A stretch of 64,000 nucleotides of DNA from an uncultured Ruminiclostridium sp. (GTDB lineage: Bacteria; Bacillota; Clostridia; Oscillospirales; Ruminococcaceae), in contig CALXBK010000005.1 in NCBI GenBank assembly GCA_944386545.1, positions 22,175 through 86,174 of the forward strand, read 5' to 3'. Positions 51,021-57,972 of this stretch are shown here, one piece after another. Numbering within the stretch: the stretch's first letter is position 1; every line of letters begins with the position of its first letter. The notes under the pieces were generated by a model, which saw only the letters and a list, made by a program, of their open reading frames with translations, was not told where the DNA came from and made no database searches. A program made the position numbers and the translations under genes.

Positions 51021-51812
51021 CTATATGTTGTGCGTCCTTGCGTAATCAAACAAAAACTGCTGTGCTATGCCCTCTGCGCCCCTTATACATTCGGGAAGCC
51101 CGCCCGGGTACAGCTTGCTTTCTACCCTCTTTATCCAGACGTCTCTCGGAAATGCCGAGGTTTTGTAATAGCCGAACAGCAGTACGCAGTCCGCTACCTT
51201 GTCGCCGACGCCCTTTATCTTTTTAAGCTCTGCTCTTGCCGTATCAAGCGGCATATTGTAAATTGCGTCAAGATTGACCTCTCCGCTTTGGAGCTTTTTC
51301 ATCGCATCCTCTATGTACTTTGCCCGAAACCCTGCCCTAAGCGGCGCAAGGCCCTCCTGCGTAACGCCGTACATCCTTTGCCTTGCAGGGAAAAGAAAAC
51401 CTCGCTCGGTTTTTTCTCCGAACGCCTCGCACAGCCGTTCGATAATTCCCGTAATGCGCTTTATATTGTTGTTCTGCGAGATAATGAAGCTGATAAGCGT
51501 TTCAAACGGCTCCTGCCGCAGTATGCGTATTCCGTGATTTTCACGGCACGCCGTCTTTAAATGCTCGTCTGCGGAGAACCTTTCTATAAGCGCCGTATAA
51601 TCGGTATCAAGGTCGAAATAGTTGCGCCAGAAGGGAATGTCGCTCTCGTTAATGCCGCACAGCTTAAAGCCGCCGCCGCATATTTCAAGCCTTGCATACC
51701 TGCCTGACGCTATCCCGCAGAAGCCGCCGTCACATTCCCGCCATCTGAACGCCTGTCCGCAGAAAAGCGTGCGGCGTGCGTCAAAGCTGTCACATTCAAA
51801 AAAGAAATCCAT
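51021..51812 (-). CDS. 8-oxoguanine DNA glycosylase (OGG1-like, HhH-GPD)
   Basis: A 263-residue bifunctional-type DNA glycosylase. The OGG N-terminal domain is visible (TLFCGQAFRWRECDGGFCGIASGR, about 15-38). The helix-hairpin-helix region is KKIKGVGDKVADCVLLFGY (about 205-223) with the catalytic Lys in GDKVADC, and the Asp in FPRDVWIKR (about 229-237) completes the active site. It resembles the bacterial OGG1 of clostridia. First gene of the repair operon with ung, a phosphoesterase gene and the PC4-like gene. Confidence 0.9.
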   Translation of the reverse strand: MDFFFECDSFDARRTLFCGQAFRWRECDGGFCGIASGRYARLEICGGGFKLCGINESDIPFWRNYFDLDTDYTALIERFSADEHLKTACRENHGIRILRQEPFETLISFIISQNNNIKRITGIIERLCEAFGEKTERGFLFPARQRMYGVTQEGLAPLRAGFRAKYIEDAMKKLQSGEVNLDAIYNMPLDTARAELKKIKGVGDKVADCVLLFGYYKTSAFPRDVWIKRVESKLYPGGLPECIRGAEGIAQQFLFDYARTHNI

Positions 51813-51853
51813 AAGAAAATTTTCCTTAAAGCCCTTGATTATTTCCGTTATAT

Positions 51854-51882
51854 ATAATACAATATAAACAGAGAAATTACAA
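51854..51882 (-). promoter_or_regulatory. Promoter of the DNA-repair operon
   Basis: On the minus strand, TTGTAA (51882-51877) and TATTAT (51859-51854), spacer 17 bp, 42 bp upstream of the OGG1-like gene. Confidence 0.65.
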
Positions 51883-51987
51883 GTCCGACGGGGAATTTTT
51901 TTGCTGTAAGCATTAATTTTTTCGCATTTTTACTGTTATTTTGTCAAAGTTTCACCGACGGAAATAATACCGAAAGGAAGAAAAGCC

Positions 51988-52692
51988 GTGAGAGAAAGCA
52001 TACTTACAATACCCGTAAACGAGGTCTTTGAGCCGAGAGAGGGCTGTCCCATCTGCCGTATGAGAGATACGGTGGAGCAGCATATCTGCGAATATATCAT
52101 GGGGGCGGCGATGATGGAGCCTGATGTAAGGCAGGACACAAACCGTCTGGGCTTTTGCTTTACGCACTATCAGCAGCTGATGATGCAGAACAACCGTCTG
52201 TCGCTCGGACTTATGCTCAACAGCCATATGCAGGAATTAAGAGCCAACATATTCGACAAAAAGGGACTTTTTGCACCGAAAGACGCAAAGGCTAAAAAGG
52301 CGGGCGCAGTGGGCGATACCTGCTTTGTCTGCTCAAAGGTCGGCTGGGGCATTGACCACATGCTTGAAACCGTCTTTACCATGTTTGCAAAGGACGGAAA
52401 GTTCAAGAATATGTTCAGAACGCAGGAGTGCTTTTGCATACCGCACTATCACTATTTAGTCGCACAGAGCGAGGGAAAGATGTCAAAGGCGGACAGAGCC
52501 GAGATGATAAAGGTGATGGACGAAATCATGCAGGAGTACATCACAAAGCTCAACGGAGATGTCAACGACTTCTGCAACAGCTTTGATTACCGCAACGCAG
52601 GAAAGCTCCACAGCGCAGAAATGGAGCACGTGCGCACCTCTATCGAAAGAAGCATAGCTTTCCTTACGGGAAGAAAGCCCGAAAAGAAATAA
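51988..52692 (+). CDS. DUF6062 family protein
   Basis: A 234-residue protein of unknown function common in Clostridia. Four Cys and His groups suggest metal binding: GCPICRMRD (about 19-27), LGFCFTHYQQ (about 54-63), DTCFVCSKV (about 111-119) and FCIPHYHYL (about 150-158). The pattern CxxC plus CxxH occurs twice, once in each half, as if duplicated. GTG start with AAAGGAAGAAAAGCC upstream. It precedes the iron alcohol dehydrogenase by 27 nt, in one transcript. Confidence 0.82.
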   Translation: MRESILTIPVNEVFEPREGCPICRMRDTVEQHICEYIMGAAMMEPDVRQDTNRLGFCFTHYQQLMMQNNRLSLGLMLNSHMQELRANIFDKKGLFAPKDAKAKKAGAVGDTCFVCSKVGWGIDHMLETVFTMFAKDGKFKNMFRTQECFCIPHYHYLVAQSEGKMSKADRAEMIKVMDEIMQEYITKLNGDVNDFCNSFDYRNAGKLHSAEMEHVRTSIERSIAFLTGRKPEKK

Positions 52693-52719
52693 TAAAAACA
52701 TGGCAAGGAGGATTTTATC

Positions 52720-53886
52720 ATGCTGGGAAACTTTATTTACAGCAACCCCACAAGGCTGTATTTCGGCAAGGACGCTTTAAATTCGCTGAAAACCGAGCTT
52801 GAAAGGTACGGCGACAGAGTAATGCTAAGCTACGGCGGCGGCTCGATAAAGAAAAACGGCATTTACAACAAGGTCATTGGGATTTTAAAGGAGTGCGGCA
52901 AGACCGTGTATGAGGACGCAGGCGTTATGCCCAACCCCACGGTGCATAAGCTGTACGAGGGCGCAAAAATTGCAAGGGAAAACGAGGTTGACCTTATTTT
53001 GGCTGTGGGCGGCGGCTCGGTTTGCGACTATGCAAAGGCGGTAGCCGCATCTGCTTACTGTGAAGGCGACCCGTGGGAGATGTATTACGAGAAATTTGAA
53101 GAGCCGGTATGCAAGGTTATTCCTGTCGGCTGTGTGCTGACCATGGTAGGAACAGGCTCTGAGATGAACGGCGGCGCAGTTATCACCCACCCCGAAAAAA
53201 AGCTCAAGGTCGGTCATGTGTTCGGCGAGGAGCTTTATCCGAAATTCTCGGTATTAAATCCCGAATTTACCTATACCCTGCCGAAATATCAGATGGTATC
53301 GGGAATTTACGATATATTCAGCCATATCTGCGAGCAGTATTTTTCGGGAGAGGACGACAACACCTCGGACTATTTAGCCGAGGCGCTGATGAAATCGCTG
53401 ATACATTCAAGCCTTATTGCGGTGGAAAATCCCACCGATTATGAAGCAAGAAGCAATATAATGTGGACGGCGACCTGGGCGCTAAACACCCTTATTTCAA
53501 AAGGCAAAACCACCGACTGGATGGTGCATATGCTCGGTCAGTCGGTCGGCGCATATACCGACGCCACCCACGGTATGACCTTAGCGGCGGTATCAATGGC
53601 GTATTACCGCCTTATCTGCCCCTTCGGACTTAAAAAGTTTGTCCGCTTTGCAAAAGAGGTGTGGAATGTAAGCCCCGACGGCAAAACGGATGAGCAGACA
53701 GCCGCCGAGGGACTTTGCCGCATGGAAAGGTGGATGGAGAAAATCGGACTTGTGATGAAAATATCGAAGCTTGGCGTAACCGACGATATGATAAGCGGAC
53801 TTGTAAAAAGCACCTTTGTGCAGACGGGCGGCTATAAAACGCTGACCGAAAGCAAGATAGAGCAGGTGTTCAAAGAGAGTATGTAG
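52720..53886 (+). CDS. Iron-containing alcohol dehydrogenase
   Basis: A 388-residue group III alcohol dehydrogenase, likely NADPH-dependent like clostridial butanol dehydrogenases. The nucleotide-binding GGGS is in LAVGGGSVCDYAKA (about 95-108). The iron ligands are visible: Asp and His in YDIFSHICEQYF (about 193-204), His in HMLGQSV and His in DATHGMTLA. It reduces aldehydes to alcohols during fermentation. AAGGAGGATTTTATC precedes ATG. Confidence 0.95.
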   Translation: MLGNFIYSNPTRLYFGKDALNSLKTELERYGDRVMLSYGGGSIKKNGIYNKVIGILKECGKTVYEDAGVMPNPTVHKLYEGAKIARENEVDLILAVGGGSVCDYAKAVAASAYCEGDPWEMYYEKFEEPVCKVIPVGCVLTMVGTGSEMNGGAVITHPEKKLKVGHVFGEELYPKFSVLNPEFTYTLPKYQMVSGIYDIFSHICEQYFSGEDDNTSDYLAEALMKSLIHSSLIAVENPTDYEARSNIMWTATWALNTLISKGKTTDWMVHMLGQSVGAYTDATHGMTLAAVSMAYYRLICPFGLKKFVRFAKEVWNVSPDGKTDEQTAAEGLCRMERWMEKIGLVMKISKLGVTDDMISGLVKSTFVQTGGYKTLTESKIEQVFKESM

Positions 53887-53908
53887 CTTTGTAAAAATTT
53901 CACAGAAA

Positions 53909-53945
53909 ACCGCCCCTTGTTCAGATACAAAGGGCGGTAATTTTA
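53909..53945. terminator. Bidirectional terminator between the alcohol dehydrogenase and GH51 genes
   Basis: ACCGCCCCTTGT and ACAAAGGGCGGT form a stem with T-rich sequence on both sides, between two converging genes. Confidence 0.82.
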
Positions 53946-55418
53946 TCTGATTACAAAGCTTGCAACGCTTGCGGGAGGCAGTACCGATTTCAGCCTGTTT
54001 TCGCTTAATGAAGCCGAAAGGCTCTGCGGCTTTACCCTTTCGGGATTGTCAAAGCTGTTGAGCGCATGTATTTCCTCTGTCAGCGCCTGTGCCGAAACGC
54101 TGTTTACATCAATACCCGAAATATCGCAGACAAGCTCCGCACTGTCATACAGCGAGCAGTTTGCCGCAGTGAGGGTGATAACGCCGTCCTTAATTGTTGC
54201 CGAGGCGTTTATCATGGGTATCTTTATATCCTTGCCGTCAAGGGAATTTTCCGTGTACAGATAGATATTATCGCCGCCCTGATGACCTTTGAACATATCG
54301 AATACATGGTAGGTGGGCGTTTTGACCATATCCGCACCCCTTGTCAGAATGAGGGATTGCAGTACGTTCACCGCCTGGGCGAGATTTGCCATTGCAACCC
54401 TGTGGGAATGGCGGTTGAATATATTGAGGCTGCAAGCGGCAGTCACGGCGTCACGCATGGTATTCTGCTGATATAAGAAGCCCGGATTTGTACCCTCTTC
54501 GACATCGTACCAACAGCCCCATTCATCAACGATAAGGGAAATATCGCCGTTCTTGTCATAGCGGCTCATAATCTCGCCGTGGCGCACTATAAGCTCCTCA
54601 ATGTATAAAGCGGAGCTAACTGTCTTATAATATTCCTCATCGGTAAAGCTTGTCGCACTGCCCTTTTTCTCCCAGCTTCCGCTTGGTACGGTGTAGTAGT
54701 GCAGGGATATTCCGCTTGCGTGCCACTTGTTTATATTCTGCATGAGTACTTCCGTCCAGCGGTAGTCGTCGGCGTTAGGACCGCAGGCAATTTTGTAAAG
54801 GCTGTCGCCTGAAAAATTGCGGCTGAAGTTCTGGTATCTGCGGTATTCGTCGGCGTAATATTCGGGGCGCATGTTTCCGCCGCCCCCCCAGTTTTCGTTG
54901 CCGATACCGAGGTATTTCAGCTTCCACGGCTTTTCTCTGCCGTTTTTGCGGCGAAGACAGGCAAGCGAGGAGTCTCCGTCAAAGGTGAGATATTCCAACC
55001 AGTCGGCAAGCTCTTTTATACTGCCGCTTCCGAGATTGCCCGCAAGGTAGGGCTGACAGCCTATCTGCTCGCACATATTGAAAAATTCGTGCGTACCGAA
55101 GGCGTTTGTTTCGATAACTCCGCCCCAGAAATTATTGACGGTGCGGGGGCGCACAGCCTTGTCGCCTATGCCGTTTTGCCAGTGGTACTCATCTGCAAAA
55201 CAGCCGCCCGGCCAGCGAAGCACGGGCATTTTTATCTGCCTGAACGCTTCAATAACATCGTTTCTCACTCCTGCGGTATTGGGAATGTCAGAATTTTCTC
55301 CGACGTAAATTCCGTCATATATACAGCTTCCCAAATGCTCGGCAAAATGACCGTATATTTCGGGCTTGACCTTACCCCTTTTGTCCTTTGCGTTTAAAAG
55401 CATTGATATTTGTTTCAC
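53943..55418 (-). CDS. Alpha-L-arabinofuranosidase, GH51
   Basis: A 491-residue glycoside hydrolase that releases terminal arabinose from arabinoxylan or arabinan oligosaccharides. The acid/base Glu is in YLGIGNENWGGG (about 168-180) and the nucleophile Glu in LIVDEWGCWYD (about 284-294). The N-terminal EIYGHFAEHLG and VLRWPGGCFADEYHW are family hallmarks. No signal peptide, so intracellular. GTG start with GGAGGTGCAACC upstream and its own promoter. No sugar transporter is adjacent. Confidence 0.95.
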   Translation of the reverse strand: MKQISMLLNAKDKRGKVKPEIYGHFAEHLGSCIYDGIYVGENSDIPNTAGVRNDVIEAFRQIKMPVLRWPGGCFADEYHWQNGIGDKAVRPRTVNNFWGGVIETNAFGTHEFFNMCEQIGCQPYLAGNLGSGSIKELADWLEYLTFDGDSSLACLRRKNGREKPWKLKYLGIGNENWGGGGNMRPEYYADEYRRYQNFSRNFSGDSLYKIACGPNADDYRWTEVLMQNINKWHASGISLHYYTVPSGSWEKKGSATSFTDEEYYKTVSSALYIEELIVRHGEIMSRYDKNGDISLIVDEWGCWYDVEEGTNPGFLYQQNTMRDAVTAACSLNIFNRHSHRVAMANLAQAVNVLQSLILTRGADMVKTPTYHVFDMFKGHQGGDNIYLYTENSLDGKDIKIPMINASATIKDGVITLTAANCSLYDSAELVCDISGIDVNSVSAQALTEEIHALNSFDNPERVKPQSLSASLSENRLKSVLPPASVASFVIR

Positions 55419-55465
55419 GGTTGCACCTCCATACAGATTGAAATACGGGCTTTCTCTATACTTCT

Positions 55466-55493
55466 ATTTTATCACAGCGAGAAAGTTTGTCAA
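55466..55493 (-). promoter_or_regulatory. Promoter of the GH51 gene
   Basis: On the minus strand, TTGACA (55493-55488) and TAAAAT (55471-55466), spacer 16 bp, 48 bp upstream of the GTG start. Confidence 0.78.
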
Positions 55494-55511
55494 TAAAAAA
55501 ATAAAATTTGC

Positions 55512-55540
55512 TTGCATTTATTTCAAATGTGTGATATACT
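55512..55540 (+). promoter_or_regulatory. Promoter of queT
   Basis: TTGCAT (55512-55517) and TATACT (55535-55540), spacer 17 bp. Transcription should begin near 55547, so the GTGAG/CTCAC hairpin is at the very 5' end of the mRNA. Confidence 0.75.
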
Positions 55541-55546
55541 TGCGTT

Positions 55547-55616
55547 TGTGAGTTCGCAATATCCTCACCTTCTTTCTTTGGAAAGATAAATCAAAACTAC
55601 GAAAGGACAACTTAAT
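55547..55616 (+). promoter_or_regulatory. Candidate preQ1-type riboswitch leader of queT
   Basis: The 70-nt leader starts with a hairpin GTGAG/CTCAC (55548-55568) whose 10-nt loop TTCGCAATATC resembles the preQ1-I loop. A second small hairpin TCTTT/AAAGA follows, then an A-rich tail with CGAA next to the AAAGGA ribosome site, which can pair with TTCG of the first loop. Such a loop-to-tail pseudoknot next to the ribosome site is the way preQ1 riboswitches work. Fit to a named class is not proven. Confidence 0.45.
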
Positions 55617-56117
55617 ATGCGAAACAAAAAAGTCCTGTACATTACACAGGCGGCCGCTGTTGCGGCTCTTTACGTCGTGCTGACCTACATAGTAAATTTA
55701 CTCGGTCTTGCAAACGGCGTTATTCAGGTGCGCCTGTCCGAGGCGCTTTGTATTCTGCCGCTTTTTACCCCTGCGGCAGTGCCCGGTCTTTTTGTCGGCT
55801 GTCTTATCGCAAATCTGATAAACGGCGCAATAATCTGGGACGTAATTTTCGGAAGCCTTGCCACTCTTATCGGTGCGGTAGGCACTTATATGCTGAGAAA
55901 CAAGGGCAAGTGGCTCGCTCCCCTGCCGCCCATAGCGGCAAATACGGTAATCATACCGTTCCTTCTCACCTACGCTTACGGAGTACCCGACGCAATATGG
56001 TTCTCTGCGCTGACGGTCTTTGCGGGCGAAGTCGTTTCCTGCGGCTTTTTGGGTATGTGTCTGTACCACGGTCTGGATAACAGGTATTGCAGACGGCTTT
56101 TGTCGATAAACAATTAG
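55617..56117 (+). CDS. queT: Queuosine precursor transporter QueT
   Basis: A 166-residue membrane protein with five to six hydrophobic segments, matching the QueT family of S components for energy-coupling factor (ECF) transporters that import a queuosine precursor. Typical parts are AAAVAALYVVLTYIV near the start, IQVRLSEALCILPLFTPAAVPGLFVGCLIAN (about 36-66), and GEVVSCGFLG near the end. The ECF energising module is not in this window. AAAGGACAACTTAAT precedes ATG. The leader is a candidate preQ1 sensor. Confidence 0.93.
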   Translation: MRNKKVLYITQAAAVAALYVVLTYIVNLLGLANGVIQVRLSEALCILPLFTPAAVPGLFVGCLIANLINGAIIWDVIFGSLATLIGAVGTYMLRNKGKWLAPLPPIAANTVIIPFLLTYAYGVPDAIWFSALTVFAGEVVSCGFLGMCLYHGLDNRYCRRLLSINN

Positions 56118-56173
56118 GTCAACACCGCACAAAGACTGCCTGACGGCTTTGCGCATTGCCGCCTTAAAGAAAG

Positions 56174-56210
56174 ACACCCTTTGGATTTGGTTTCCAAAGG
56201 GTGATTTTTA
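56174..56210. terminator. Bidirectional terminator between queT and the EamA gene
   Basis: CACCCTTTGGA and TCCAAAGGGTG around TTTGGTT, followed by ATTTTTATT. It overlaps the last codon of the converging EamA gene. Confidence 0.85.
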
Positions 56211-57095
56211 TTGTCTTGATTTTCTCTCGTTGTAGATAAACATAACCACCGAGGCGGAGCAGATTATAATATAGCCTATCACGCTGTATACGTCGGGAAG
56301 CTGTGAGAAGAGGAAAAAACCGAGTATTGCAGAAAAGATGACCTGCGAGTAGTCATACACCGAAATCTGCTTTGCGGGGGCGAATTTGTACGCCGCGGTT
56401 ATCGAGAACTGCGCTGCTGCCGCCGCCGTACCCGCACCGAGCAGTAACAGCCATTGCTCTGCGCTCATCGGGTGAAAATCGAAAATCATTTGCGGGAGTG
56501 TGACAAGGCAGGAAAAGCCCGAAAAGAAGAACACGATATACGAGCCCTTTTCGCCCTTTAGTCCTAATTTTCGCACCGCGGTATATGCCGCCCCCGCGCC
56601 TATTCCGCCCAGAAAGCCTATAAGCGACGGGATAAGGTCGATGTTTGCAAAGGTCGGCTTTACCACGAGCATACTTCCCGCGAAGGCGGCAATAACGCAC
56701 AGTGCCTGGAATACCGTCGCTTTTTCCTTAAGGAATATAATTGAAAAAACCACGGCGAAAAACGGCGACATCTTGTTTAGCATCGAGGCGTCCGAAAGTG
56801 CGAGGTGATCCACCGCATAAAAGTTGCAGAGTATACCCACTGTGCCGCATACCGAGCGGATAAAAAAGGTCGGCAGGTTGCGCCTGTCCTGCGGTAAAAA
56901 GGAGCTTTTTGTTTTTATCAGCACCCCCGCTGCAAAGATAAATGCGACAAGGTTGCGAAAAAAGCTCTTTTGTATCGAGGGTAAATCTCCCGACAGCCGC
57001 ACAAAGGCGTTCATGAATGTGAAAAACAGGGCGGAATTGATAATGCACAGCGTACCCTTTACCCTGTCGGGTACACTTTCTGAGAATTTTGTCAT
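56208..57095 (-). CDS. EamA/DMT family transporter
   Basis: A 295-residue protein with about ten hydrophobic helices arranged as two EamA repeats: the first ends around residue 145 (LCVIAAFAGSMLVVKP), the second near 285 (YIIICSASVVMFIY). DMT-family members export or import small metabolites; the substrate cannot be read from the sequence. AGGTGAAGT precedes ATG. An inverted repeat (CGCACAAG/CTTGTGCG) lies just upstream in the leader. Confidence 0.9.
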   Translation of the reverse strand: MTKFSESVPDRVKGTLCIINSALFFTFMNAFVRLSGDLPSIQKSFFRNLVAFIFAAGVLIKTKSSFLPQDRRNLPTFFIRSVCGTVGILCNFYAVDHLALSDASMLNKMSPFFAVVFSIIFLKEKATVFQALCVIAAFAGSMLVVKPTFANIDLIPSLIGFLGGIGAGAAYTAVRKLGLKGEKGSYIVFFFSGFSCLVTLPQMIFDFHPMSAEQWLLLLGAGTAAAAAQFSITAAYKFAPAKQISVYDYSQVIFSAILGFFLFSQLPDVYSVIGYIIICSASVVMFIYNERKSRQ

Positions 57096-57113
57096 ACTTC
57101 ACCTGAAAATTAT

Positions 57114-57137
57114 CGCACAAGAACACTTCCTTGTGCG
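57114..57137. repeat. Inverted repeat in the EamA leader
   Basis: CGCACAAG and CTTGTGCG around eight bases, 19 bp from the EamA start. A closely similar hairpin lies at 57360-57383. The stretch between, 57138-57359, has no gene. Confidence 0.55.
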
Positions 57138-57274
57138 GTCAGGCTTACCGATAAACCCACGCACCGCAAAAACGCAAGTTTTTCAAAGCCTGTTCGTTCG
57201 TCAATCAATTTGATGTTTTAATTTTTGCAGAGCTTATTCTCGGCTCTGCAAAGCCGTTTTTGCTTACAGCGTCA

Positions 57275-57316
57275 ACAGCCTCCTATCGTATAAACATACG
57301 ATGACGGAGGCTGTTT
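57275..57316. terminator. Terminator-like hairpin
   Basis: ACAGCCTCC-ATCGTAT pairs with ATACGAT-GGAGGCTGT, with small bulges and a TAAAC-like loop, then TTTGCTT. It lies past the end of the ileS operon. Confidence 0.7.
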
Positions 57317-57390
57317 GCTTGTCTGCGTGTGTTTCTCGTAGCCTGTCTGCACGCCGCACCGCACAAGAAAATATTTTTGTGCGATATTTT

Positions 57391-57972
57391 TTAGCCGATA
57401 ACGGGTAGCTCTATTTTTCCGCCCGAAGCAAATAATTCGGGGCGGTTAAAGCTGTACGAAATTTCAAGGGCGTTTATCGCTTCATTCACCTGCTCCTGCG
57501 TCAGCCCCTCGGTGCATATCACGAAAAAGAGCGATACATAAGAGCTGTTGAAGCGGTCTATGCCGGAAAGATTTGTTTCCTTGAAAACAAACGCTTCACT
57601 GTATTTCGGTATACTGTCAAAATTGAACTGTATGTCCGAAATCTTGTACATACCGATATTGATAAAGTTGAATTTCAGCTCTACCCGTCTGAAATTTTGG
57701 GGCTTTGAAAAATCAAATTCGGTATCCGAGAGTATAACGCTGTATTTATCCGCGTTGCCGTCCTTGATTTTCTTATAGTTGTTCTTTATCTTGATGTCAA
57801 ACTCCGTACCGTCAAGGCTTGCAATGCTTATACCCTCATATATCGGATGCACAGGATACATGAACTGGGTGAGCAGTACGGTAACGCCCACCGCAATCAC
57901 CAGAAGCCAGACGGCGGCGGTCTTTACCGCTTTGATTTTAAAAAAGCCGGTTATTTTGTCTTTAAGGCTCAT
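57391..57972 (-). CDS. Unknown membrane-anchored protein overlapping ileS
   Basis: A 193-residue protein I do not recognise. A short basic start is followed by one membrane helix (TAAVWLLVIAVGVTVLLTQF, about 18-37) and an extracytoplasmic part that looks beta-rich (VELKFNFINIGMYKISDIQFNF). Its ATG overlaps the ileS stop (ATGA), so the two are translationally coupled. No lipoprotein Cys or enzyme motif is visible. It may form a small partner or stress-related protein, but nothing in the sequence shows this. Confidence 0.75.
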   Translation of the reverse strand: MSLKDKITGFFKIKAVKTAAVWLLVIAVGVTVLLTQFMYPVHPIYEGISIASLDGTEFDIKIKNNYKKIKDGNADKYSVILSDTEFDFSKPQNFRRVELKFNFINIGMYKISDIQFNFDSIPKYSEAFVFKETNLSGIDRFNSSYVSLFFVICTEGLTQEQVNEAINALEISYSFNRPELFASGGKIELPVIG

